From Amoebophrya sp. A120 (Eukaryota > Sar > Dinophyceae > Syndiniales > Amoebophryaceae): 64,000 bases of DNA. The DNA lies in assembly GCA_905178155.1 (NCBI GenBank), contig CAJINV010000001.1:14880142-14944141 (forward strand). Reading direction: 5' to 3'. The position numbers were made by a program, and so were the translations under genes. Position 1 is the stretch's first letter, and every line of letters starts with the position of its first letter. Below are positions 55,456 to 64,000 of this stretch, piece after piece. The notes under the pieces are model-generated. The model was not told the origin of the DNA. It saw only the letters and a program-made list of their open reading frames with translations, and did no database searches.

Positions 55456-56675
55456 TTAGTTGCCCATGCGCTTCTTGCGGTCATCCCAGATGTTGAGCTT
55501 GATTCCGTTGCCCTTCGGCAGGGAGATCCACGGCTTGGTCTCCTTTCCGATCACCATCACGTTCTGCAGGCGGGTGGCGAAATGGTGGTCCTGGGCATCC
55601 TTCAAGTGGACGATCTCGAAAGATCCCGGGTGCTTCTCACGGTGGGTGATCACACCAACACGACCGATACTGTTTCCACCGGTGATCATGCACACGTTAC
55701 CTGGAATTTCGTTTTAGAAGACACTTTGGCTAAAAAATTACGGATAGTGCAAAGCAAGAGCAAACTTCCATAGATTCAAGCTAAAGCCACCTAAAGCACT
55801 GCAAGACCACCTAAAGAATGCAAACGCCGCAGCTACGCAGTACGGCAACAAACATTGAAAGATCTTCTTACCGTGCTCGAACTTGCAGTGGTCCAGGATC
55901 TTGCCGGACTCGATGTCCAGACGGATGGTGTCGTTGGTCTTGACATCCGGGTCCGGGAAGCGGATGGTGCGTCCGTCGTGGGTGACGACATGGTTGACAC
56001 CTGGTTTTGCGTTTAAAACGGAAATTACATCAGAAATAAATGCATAATGTTGCGCATGAAAAAAACGAAAACCTGTCTCAAAGAACTTACGCATCGAAAA
56101 TGTAACTTTCTAAGCATAAAAGAGCTCAACAATTTAGAAGTAAAGTACCCTTGGCGCCCTTCTCGACGGCCTTGACGCGGCACAACTTGTACTTGGCCTC
56201 CTCCGGGGTGATCTTGTGGATCACGAAGCGGCCCTTGGTGTCGTACAACAGACGGAAGGTCTCCTTAGTCTTCTCCAGAGAGACGACATCCATGAAGCCA
56301 GCTGTTTTTTAGATTTTTAGTTTGAATGATTGCATGTCAAAACAACGAAAAGTGTATCTACTGCTGCTGGAATCGTCAACTCTTGTTTGAGAAGAAAATC
56401 AAATCAAAAATTAATTGATTCATACCCGGGTAGGTGTGGTCGGTGCGGATCTTTCCGTCGACCTTGACCAGACGCTGGACGAGGATCATCTTAGCCTCGT
56501 TGTAGTTCAGGGCGTATTTCAGGCGGTTACGCAGCAAGACGATCAACGGCAAGCACTCACGCTGCTTGTGGGGACCGGAGGACGGCTTCGGGGCCCACAC
56601 GCCGGTCAATTTGTCCAACATCCAGTGGGACGGCGCAGCCATGCGCTTCATGTGTCTCTTCGGTCCACGAGCCAT
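55456..56675 (-). CDS. RPS4: 40S ribosomal protein eS4
   Basis: Four exons (56675-56426, 56301-56149, 56000-55872, 55700-55456), 258 residues, near the family norm of 263; all three introns are GT-AG and phase 1. The sequence follows eS4 end to end: [20 protein letters not shown], then [85 protein letters not shown] and [11 protein letters not shown]. It includes the S4 RNA-binding segment, the central domain and a KOW-like C-terminal part. eS4 binds 18S rRNA in the body of the small subunit. It lies directly upstream of the eS31 gene in the same direction, so both may be highly expressed together. Confidence 0.98.
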
Positions 56676-57700
56676 CTTGTGGTTTTGTTGTGAGATTCAC
56701 AAATCTACGGTTGAGAAAAACAGAGCTGACTTGTTAGCAGCCACCTTAGTTGTCCCTGTTTTGTAAGGTAAAGTAAGAGATCGTATGAAGAGAGGTTTTA
56801 GAAGAAGTGCATTTGATTTAGAAGCTTTTTGCATATGAACTCGTGCGAGTGATTTCAAGCCTCGCATACCAGATCTCCATATTTTCTCAGATCTAGTCTT
56901 TTCGATCTATCATGCGCCTTCCAGATCAGCATTTGGATCTTCACTGTGTCGTCTGACGTTACTTGATTTCATTTCTGCAACAACATACTACATCACGATC
57001 GCTCTCTATAATTTGAACCTCTTTCCGTAGTTTCAAGCATTTCTTTTGGAACTTATGATGGATCAAAACACCCTAGGAACCTTTTTTTGTTACTGCAGAG
57101 CACGGCGGATCGATTCTCACTTCTACGCTATTCATGTCCACATGCAGATCAGATCGTTCTATATCTTTAGGAACAGATTTGATTTGTCTGATCTTTCGCT
57201 CTCTATGCGGGTAGCCGTTTGAGTCTGTTTTATGTTTTCAACATTCCTTTATCCACTGCAAAAGCTTTGCCAAAATTGTACTGCTGTCTCGTCTAGGCCG
57301 AAGGCACGACGCGCTCCCCGCATCAGCTGAGACTTTACAAGAAGACTGATTGAGCTCTTTGCAGGGCTATTCAATGCAAAAGTGTGCTCCTCGTCGGTGA
57401 TTCTACTCTCTGTGATTTGGTGTCGTCCTGCAAAAGGCAAAGACAAACGGACCTAAAAGACACATAGACGGAAGAAACAACGTAATTCTAAAACAAACAG
57501 GATGGTTTAGATTCACCAGCTACCAAAAACTAAACTGGTCTGATTTGTCCCCTATGTGAGTACACAAAAACTTTGGCAAACACAGCATCTCCACCTCCAT
57601 GTGCTTGCTTACATTCTTAAAAAGTAATTTTTCACTCGTCTTCATTCCCGCGCGATATCCTCCATAGAGGAACTACCTCCGGGATAAGAACAGCCCGAAT
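56676..57700. other. Intergenic, no gene seen
   Basis: A 1-kb AT-rich spacer upstream of eS4. No frame with protein character was found; a minus-strand frame at 57249-57446 is not convincing. Confidence 0.5.
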
Positions 57701-57973
57701 TTAGCAACCGCAGCAGTCGCGAGCCTTCCCTGATCCGGCTCCGATTCGCGATCCCCGCGGCTGGGCGGATCCCGGCTCCATTGCAGCACTCCGCTGCGAC
57801 CGCAGCATCGCGGCCATCATGCTCGGCGTCATCGGCGTATCATCGCTGGAATAAACTCCGCTGGTAGCAGAGGTAAACTGACTCGCTTGTCCTTCCGGGC
57901 GTAAGCGCTTGGACCCGGATTGGGCTAGCGCTTTCCCCTTGCCTTTCTTACCTCCCTGCTTTCCTCCACCCAT
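57701..57973 (-). CDS. Small basic protein, possibly lipid-modified
   Basis: A single-exon frame of 90 residues from ATG at 57973. It starts MGGGKQGGKKGKGKALAQ, a Gly-2 context that could allow N-myristoylation, with a strongly basic patch after it. A Ser/Thr/Met-rich middle follows (DDTPMTPSMMAAMLRSQR), and it ends RDCCGC, a cluster of cysteines that could be palmitoylated or bind metal. In-frame sequence extends upstream to 58063 without a stop, so a longer N-terminus is possible, but the Met-Gly start looks more natural. Base composition is coding-like compared with its flanks. No homologue is recognised. Confidence 0.5.
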   Translation of the reverse strand: MGGGKQGGKKGKGKALAQSGSKRLRPEGQASQFTSATSGVYSSDDTPMTPSMMAAMLRSQRSAAMEPGSAQPRGSRIGAGSGKARDCCGC

Positions 57974-58669
57974 CGCAGTTTTATTTGCCGTCAAAAGATC
58001 TATAGGGTACTTACGTTTTTGGATCGCGAAGGAAGAAATTCCGTCGTGAGCGTGGTGAATCAAATTCAGATAATTTTACATGAAAGGTTTGCACCAATCA
58101 TAGGTCACGTGACAATCTTCTCAGGACCTGATCCGGATCAAAGAGCCACGAGCAAGGACTGATCCTCATAGATCCACCTCTTCTGTAATCGGGAATGTAT
58201 GTTTCATGGCTGGATGGCCCTCCCGGGGCGACCGAACTTTTCGATCTTCACCTTCACAACCGATTCCGGTGCAAAAGCTTCTTGAGGACCGAGATCATGC
58301 GCTTGAAGTTGCAGCTGCACTTTTCAAATTCAACACAATTCACTTCGATCTTTTTCGTACACCTTCCGAACCGATTTGATTCCATCAACACGAAAATTTT
58401 TCTCGCTAGCAGTAAAAGCTTCCGCACCAACACGGAGCGGCGCGAGGATGCACACACACCGCACCGCATGCCTGACGGCTCTATGAATCTTTGTCTTTCG
58501 TGTCATTTCTTGCGCTCCATTACTTGTACTGCATTGCGTTGAACTCATGACTGCGTGTCGTCTGTTAGTTTTTTCTTCTTGGAAAGCCTGAACTTAGTGA
58601 GGAGAGGAATGTGCTTAGATCTCCTGCACGCTCGCAGAGGACGGCTTCCTCTACACAGAGAGCTGCTAA
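57974..58669. other. Intergenic, no gene seen
   Basis: Spacer between the small basic protein and the FG-tailed membrane protein. Only short frames are present. Confidence 0.5.
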
Positions 58670-61600
58670 CTACATCGTGCGTGTGCCGAAGAGCCCACCC
58701 GCATTGTTGTTCGCAGCAGCGCGCTGTCGCAGTCCACCAACGCTCATCTGCTGCTGTCGCCGCTGTTCCGGGGTGAGGATGAAGCTGTCGTCTATTCTCG
58801 TCGTCGCTTGCGGGTGTGCGCCTGTGGAACCGAAGATGTTGCGGTACTCTGTGTCAGCTGCCCTGGGAACGGCCGGCTGCACTGGTGTCCGCAGGTTGCT
58901 GAGACCCTGCCTCTGCTCCTGATAGTGCTGAAAGGCGGGGCTGTTCGAAGTTGTGCCCTTATTGGTTGTTCGGACAAAAGGCGCCGCATACTGCTGCCCG
59001 CGCACGGTTCCCTGCTGTGGAAGTTGTCCATCAGATCCTCGGCCGCCGTCACGATAGCTCGGCATGCCGTGCTGTCTACCTGGAGGTAGAAGTGCCGGCC
59101 CCGGACTTCCCGCATAGTTCATAACACCCCCGGTACTCACGCCGAAGAGACTATTTGATTGTGCCTGCTGCATCTGCATTTCCCTACCCGCATTCGGAGG
59201 TATCGCACCACCACGAAGAATGGGCGAAGGCGGCACGCCAAAGAGGTCGTTAAAACCGCGACGCAGGCCCTGTTTCACTTGATCCCACGGCGTGCCGGCC
59301 TGTGGCTGGAACGCCGACGGTCGCTGCATCAGGGGCGTGCTAGGTTGGTAGCTCGCGTTCTGCTGCGGAAACGGCTGCATGTGATTCATTTGTGGTCCCG
59401 CCTGCTGGTATAATTGCTGCTGTAGTTGATTGTTCTGGAGACCTGCTGATGCGCTGTTCATCGGCATCTGCGGTCCTGGAAATGGCGCTGAGCTGCTCAT
59501 TGCAGGCCCGAAACCCGTCAGAGGTTGGCCACTTCCAAACTGCTGTGCTGCCTGCGGTGGCTGCGATTGGGCTGCAACTGCTCCCCCGCCCAACGGTGAG
59601 GCTGCAACTGGTACACTGCTGTGGAAGTAGCTGCTTGTCCGCAAAGAGCTCAGGTTAACCATGTTCTTGCCGGCGTCGCGCTTCAAATTGAAGAAGGACA
59701 GCGGGTACTCTGTCTCCCCGAGCAGCATCGCCAGCATCCGTGCGTGCTTCCGCGGCCAGTGATCCCTCACCGTAGACTCCCCGTAGGTCTCAATCTGCTG
59801 GGTGAGAGTCAGCTGCGTTTCTTGCGCGACTTTCTCCAGCACGAAGAGTAATTCGAGAGAATTATCCCAGGTGTGCGACCGGTACGTCGGGAACGTCTGA
59901 ATTGCGTTGATCAGGACTTCCAGCAAATCGCACCAGCTCGCAACGCACTCGGAAAGGTTTATCAGGCCACCTACGTTGATGGTTGTTGGATGTTCTTTTT
60001 GGGCACTCTTCGTTTTCATTCAGATGCGGTAGAAACGTCAGTAGAAAATCATGCCACTGTGACAGCATCATCTCATACATGCAGCAGGCAGTAGTACCTT
60101 TGTAGTCCATGGTTTTGCTCAGCGCCACAAACTCGCCCATTCCGCGAATGCCTCGCTCAAGCACAAACGCCTGCGAATGCAAGCCTGCGTAATCGCGATT
60201 TGTATGGACCTGAATTTGATTTTTTGATCTGGTCATAATCGTGCTGCAGAAGTTAGCCTCGCCTATTCTTCGCCAGTGCTCTGCGCTGTGAGTACTTCTA
60301 CTTACTATGGCCGCGGCGTGACAACACATTTAGAGAAGTTCAAGATATTTCCAACTCACCTTCTTAGCTGCGACAATCGCTGCCGTCCGCACGTGTCCAA
60401 AATAGGTTTGCAGGATGCTGCGTTCCCGAAACAGGGTTTCTGTCCACGCGGGCAGAACGCGGGGAACCTGCGAGAGAAAGACCAACGCCAGCTCTGCCTC
60501 GAATTCGTCGCCGTTTTGGAGCGCGCTGAGGAGGCGCTGCTGCCCCGCAATGGTTGGTTCAAGCCCAATGAAGCATCGCGCGATGTCGCCTAGCTCCTGA
60601 AAGGACAGGGCCTGCAATTCGAAAATCACTGACAGGACCACGGCTGGGATAAACCTGAGCGAGTAGTTGAAGATTCCATGGGAAAAGAAGCAGATGCGGT
60701 GCTGTGGCAGCACAAGCGCCGTCATTCTCATTCGCAGACGAAATGAATCTTCATGACACAACAGTCAAATGTAATAGATACCTCCACAGGTCCCGGGACA
60801 GCACAGCCCCAACTGCTGCTATCTTCATCGACACCAGCAACATCGCGGGGAATTCCGTCCTTAATCGCGAGAACAGTGCGGGCTTGGACCCGAAGCGGAG
60901 CAGGTACTGCTTCCCCAGCAGAAATCGGTACAGGAAGTGGATGAGTGTGACCCAGAAGAAGATATTCACGTCGTACAGTAGAGTCAGGAGCAGTGTCGGG
61001 ACGTAGAGGAGTCCTACGATCAGCGACCACAGGGTAAACAGCCCGGAAGACGTCGCACTGTTTGCTCTTGTGCCTCCTGCAGCGGGCGCGAAATCCCCGC
61101 CCGGAGCGGCGCCGGCGAGCACGCTGTCGGTTTTCTTTCGATTCCCGGTTGCGATCGCGGCCAGCCGCGGATCGTCCTTCCAGAGCCGGGCGAGAACGGC
61201 GTCATCATCCTCCTCGTCGCTGGGGGTTGTGGCCTTTCTCCTCTTTATTCCATCCTCCGGGAAGACCCGATAATGCGGTGCTGCAGCGGTGCCGTCGGTT
61301 CCAACAGAGCCTGGAGTCACGGTTGTCGGCCACAGAGTGAAATACGCGAAATTCGAGGCTGGGTCGAGCAGCGTGGACGGTATTTTCCAACTTACTTCTT
61401 GGTTTTGCTGACTGGTAGGATGTGATGAAAAGAAATCATAAGTGCTCAGCTCGTCGTCGACGCACAGCATCACCAGCACGGAAAAGACGCCGACAAAAGC
61501 CCAGTGTCGCTTCTGGTCGCACCACCATCGATACAGCACGGCCCAGGGAGCGGAGGAAGGAGAGTAGCTCTTCTTAGAGCGCACCTGTACAGTATTCGTA

Positions 61601-61909
61601 TGCAATAACTTTTGATTTCAAGTACGGCAATGCACGTCGCAATCGATTCAGGGCACGTCACTATCGATTCAGGTCAATTTGAATTTGTTCCAGCCATGCA
61701 TAGCCACTAACGTGAACATTCATTGCCACGACCCTCAACACAACAGCACATCTTTATACCAGTGCAGCCCGTGCAAAAAGCACCCATATGAGGCAGAGGC
61801 ATGCTACTAGTGTGTTCCGCGTTCCGGATATCGTGGCAGACCACAGGACGGCGAACAGTATCGGCCACACCAGGCTCCGCAGTACGTTCCAGTAGAATAA
61901 AGCCCGCAT
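58670..61909 (-). CDS. Multi-pass membrane protein with FG-rich tail, candidate NDC1-like nucleoporin
   Basis: Five exons (61909-61760, 61584-60782, 60726-60360, 60209-60098, 59970-58670), 910 residues, GT-AG introns in phases 0, 2, 0 and 1. One intron (60727-60781) is only 55 bp. Exon 1 is a 50-residue piece starting MRALFYWNVLRSLVWPI. About six membrane spans are visible: LVWPILFAVLW, TLVACLCLIWVLFARAAL, WAFVGVFSVLVMLCV, LWSLIVGLLYVPTLLLTLLY with FFWVTLIHFLYRFLL, AMLLVSMKIAAVGAVL and LRFIPAVVLSVIF. A Ser/Ala-rich loop lies between spans 3 and 4. Residues about 390-600 look folded and soluble (AFVLERGIRGMGEFVALSKT). The last 300 residues are Gln/Pro-rich with FG motifs (GFGPA, DLFGVPP, SLFGVS, NIFGST, GGLFGT). 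N-terminal spans plus a cytosolic C-terminus resemble NDC1, and FG motifs are typical of nuclear pores. The family match is not certain. Confidence 0.82.
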
Positions 61910-62395
61910 TCTTGGCAGCCTCTGTGTCTTTACTTACTGCATGCGGATGCGGAGCTTCTTGCCGTGTCGATTGTGATTGCTTCTTTGTTGTTTCGCTGGC
62001 CCCGGCAGCCGCCCTTTTGTTTCACTCGGACTGCTGTTTTCCAAAATGACGAATTGCCCGGAAGCTGTTGCTCAGTAAAGTCATGTACTTTTCTTCGTAT
62101 TTCCCAAACGCAGTCGAGCAAGATTGATTATGAAATGAAATTTGCTTCACGGTGGTGATGTTGCTGAGGTTCGAAAATCTTTCACCGTTAGCGTCGAGGA
62201 ACACCACCCATCTTCTGTATTAAACTAACCTTACTACTCGGGAGGCAATTTCAAAAGACACACGAATATGAGAAACAGATTGGCCGCTATGAAAAAAACG
62301 ATGAGCATATAGAAATTAGAGTGCGCGCCAATTTTCGTAGCCGCAGACCTGCAGCAATTTTCGCGTTGCTTGCTCCGGTTTTGCGTTGAACTAGC
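61910..62395. other. Intergenic, no clear gene
   Basis: Divergent spacer between a minus-strand gene (start 61909) and a plus-strand gene (start 62396), so it may hold promoters for both. A minus-strand frame at 62234-62422 encodes a hydrophobic stretch (FYMLIVFFIAANLFLIFVCL) but has no partner exon and ends in a stop. Confidence 0.4.
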
Positions 62396-62706
62396 ATGGA
62401 TCCACCAAAACAAGATCGGCAACGAACCAGGAGGAGCTTTGTTTCACGATCCGATGAAGATCACAGTTACAAAGTCCTTAGAGGTCCTCTGGCTGAACAA
62501 TCTTTTTTCAATGCCAGCGGCAGCAGCAGGTGGATTTCTTCATTCACAAGAGGACTTGCCTGGGATCAATTGCGTAAGTGGCCTCAGCACAGGATCATCA
62601 CTGTTCTTCTTTCCTCTACTTTTGGTTGTCATCTTTTGCATCTTACACAGGCAGAGAAGATCTACAAAAATTTCTTCGTACAATTCAAGTTCAACAAGAA
62701 AGTTGA
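62396..62706 (+). CDS. Small plus-strand two-exon gene
   Basis: Exons 62396-62573 and 62651-62706, 77 residues. The 77-bp intron has a GTAAGT donor, a pyrimidine-rich 3' part and a TTACACAG acceptor. The protein starts MDPPKQDRQRTRRSFVSRSD, continues SYKVLRGPLAEQSFFNASG and ends DLQKFLRTIQVQQES. It is basic at the N-terminus and helical at the end. It is the only cellular gene called on the plus strand. The support is the good splice sites and coding-like composition; no homologue is recognised. If unspliced, the frame runs to 62743, which looks less like protein after the donor. Confidence 0.45.
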
Positions 62707-62811
62707 AAGTCGGTACATTTTACACTTGGTGACTCCATCATAAATGGAACGCAGATGGATTTCCTTTTAAAAACTTTTTCGATGAGATGATGCATTCTTG
62801 TGAGCAACCAT

Positions 62812-64000
62812 TCACAATTCCGCGAGCACATCGTGATCAGTGTGCATGGTGTCTGCATTCTTCGCTTCTCCCGCGCATCGCGTGTCGTCCGTTCCCGCCG
62901 CAGTGCATTCATCCCGCGCCTGGTTTGCTATTTCGGTCGCTTCTGAATCTGCTTCACTAGAACGACCGCTGCTTCCCGCTGCCGCCTTGCTACTTTTCGT
63001 CAGTCTTCGATCGAACACGATGCCCTTTTGCAGGGGAAGGACGCCAATCGTGGCTCCGGGTTCCGTGCTGCCAAAAGGATGTTCGTCGACTATGCGCGCC
63101 GTTTGCTTCCGGTACTCTCCGTTCTCCACATCGAAACTTTCGTAGCGCAGCTGGAAAACCCGCTGCAGCTGTTGGTCCTCACGCGAAGTGGCTGCAGAAG
63201 TGCTATTTGTCATGTTGTTTTTGCCGGTCGTGCTGTTCACTTTCTCTACACCTGATCTCTGACCACGGACTGTACCCGAAGATTTGGCGATAATTTTCTC
63301 CGTGCGTGGATGCCATTCAGGGTAACAGAGTTTCATGATTTTCTTGTACAGCCCTACTTGAGCCGCTCTTTTGTTTTCTTGGTCCTCATGCTGGCCTCGT
63401 GGATGACCATGATCATCCTCGAGTAAACTGCTCAACAGAAATTGCTTCGTCTGTCCCAAAATCCTGGTCGACTCACTTGTGGTCTTCGCGGCCCCAATTA
63501 CACTACCAGCTGCAAAGAGTCGGCGCGCGTTTTCCAGACGGATGCGCACCGCCTCGCCGAGGCGGTAAAGGCGGCCGAGGCTCGGAATCTTCAGCGGAAT
63601 AACCTCCAACCAGACGTCCTTCGTCTCGTACAGAAACTCGATTTCGTCCTGGACCGCAGTCAAGAAGAGGAGCCGACCAGCAGCGTCTAACGTCTGCACC
63701 TTCTGCAGGTACGAAAACGAATTTGCGAGTGCTCCCTTGTTCCGATTTTCAATCTTGCTGTCTCCGCCTCCCAACAGATCCCAGAAGTGAAATGGTACCT
63801 CGTCGAGCCGCTCGAGTCGGTCTGCAGTAGTGGTCTCCGCCGTCACGGGCTTGCCCGTCCGGTGCGGCTCCCGCAATAGCCCAATTTCGCTGGAGTCTCG
63901 CAAAAGGCAAGAGCTAAAAGAGAACTTTCTTTCTGCTCCTGCTGGAACGCAGCCCAGCAACGCGTCGACGACAAAGGTGCGGGCAGCTACTTCGGTAAAA
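62812..64000 (-). CDS. Unknown protein (5' end outside window)
   Basis: One uninterrupted frame from the window edge to a stop at 62812, at least 395 residues. No start codon is visible; the first in-window residues are FTEVAARTFVVDALLGC. The middle has a helical, mixed-charge character (QTLDAAGRLLFLTAVQDEIE, LGRLYRLGEAVRIRLENARR), which looks like a folded domain. A Ser/Thr/Asn-rich linker follows (TTGKNNMTNSTSAATSRED). The C-terminus is acidic and Ala/Ser-rich, ending HDVLAEL. No family is recognised. Confidence 0.75.
   Translation of the reverse strand, partial: FTEVAARTFVVDALLGCVPAGAERKFSFSSCLLRDSSEIGLLREPHRTGKPVTAETTTADRLERLDEVPFHFWDLLGGGDSKIENRNKGALANSFSYLQKVQTLDAAGRLLFLTAVQDEIEFLYETKDVWLEVIPLKIPSLGRLYRLGEAVRIRLENARRLFAAGSVIGAAKTTSESTRILGQTKQFLLSSLLEDDHGHPRGQHEDQENKRAAQVGLYKKIMKLCYPEWHPRTEKIIAKSSGTVRGQRSGVEKVNSTTGKNNMTNSTSAATSREDQQLQRVFQLRYESFDVENGEYRKQTARIVDEHPFGSTEPGATIGVLPLQKGIVFDRRLTKSSKAAAGSSGRSSEADSEATEIANQARDECTAAGTDDTRCAGEAKNADTMHTDHDVLAEL

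Noticed and set aside
1-64000. tRNA, rRNA, CRISPR or spliced-leader genes
   Set aside because: None recognised by eye; small RNA genes could be missed without a covariance-model search.

Overview
This is nuclear DNA of a protist. Genes are split by short introns, are packed closely, and almost all lie on the minus strand. About 40 ordinary GT-AG introns could be placed by reading frame, nearly all with a GTA donor. Two genes carry a second intron class: 250-280 bp elements with long terminal inverted repeats and 5-bp target duplications. Removing one element plus one duplication copy restores the reading frame. Unidirectional clusters, compactness, introners with odd splice sites, a tail-anchored Elp3 and a profilin that looks apicomplexan point to an alveolate. 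The best fit is the parasitic dinoflagellate Amoebophrya (Syndiniales). That is an inference from gene style, not from a marker gene.

Layout, left to right, minus strand unless stated. 1-1.8 kb: repeat-rich single-pass membrane protein, running off the left edge. 2.7-6.5 kb: Elongator Elp3 with large insertions and a C-terminal membrane anchor. 7.3-8.1 kb: profilin-like protein. 8.9-10.3 kb: GC-rich, hairpin-rich block of unknown origin. 10.6-11.8 kb: secreted or anchored unknown protein. 12.4-17.0 kb: SHIPPO (sperm-tail PG-rich repeat) protein with two introners. 18.4-20.7 kb: ankyrin-repeat protein. 21.6-26.3 kb: coiled-coil protein. 26.3-32.5 kb: young Ty1/copia LTR retrotransposon on the plus strand, inserted about 20 bp before the coiled-coil gene's start codon. 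33.5-35.8 kb: short coiled-coil/TPR protein. 36.2-38.8 kb: acidic low-complexity protein. 39.8-41.9 kb: double-stranded-RNA-binding protein. 42.6-43.7 kb: single-pass membrane protein with a TTPRQ-repeat tail. 44.7-53.3 kb: 2,663-residue FG-repeat/coiled-coil/TPR protein, a paralogue of the 33.5 kb gene, with two introners. 54.0-54.7 kb: ribosomal protein eS31 (S27a) fused to a very divergent ubiquitin-like domain. 55.5-56.7 kb: ribosomal protein eS4. 57.7-58.0 kb: small basic protein. 58.7-61.9 kb: multi-pass protein with an FG-rich tail, possibly an NDC1-like nucleoporin. 62.4-62.7 kb: small plus-strand gene. 62.8 kb to the right edge: unknown protein, 5' end outside the window.

The genes do not form a pathway. 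Common themes are cytoskeleton or flagellum (profilin, SHIPPO, coiled-coil proteins), translation (eS31 and eS4 side by side, Elp3 for tRNA wobble modification) and possibly the nuclear pore. The most notable signal is the pair of introner twins, each two elements flanking a mini-exon of about 50 bp. They show intron gain by a transposon-like element and splicing that ignores the GT-AG rule. Exon junctions below were chosen by hand from reading frame and splice motifs. Summed exon lengths are multiples of three in every complete multi-exon cellular gene; one SHIPPO junction was chosen to satisfy this.
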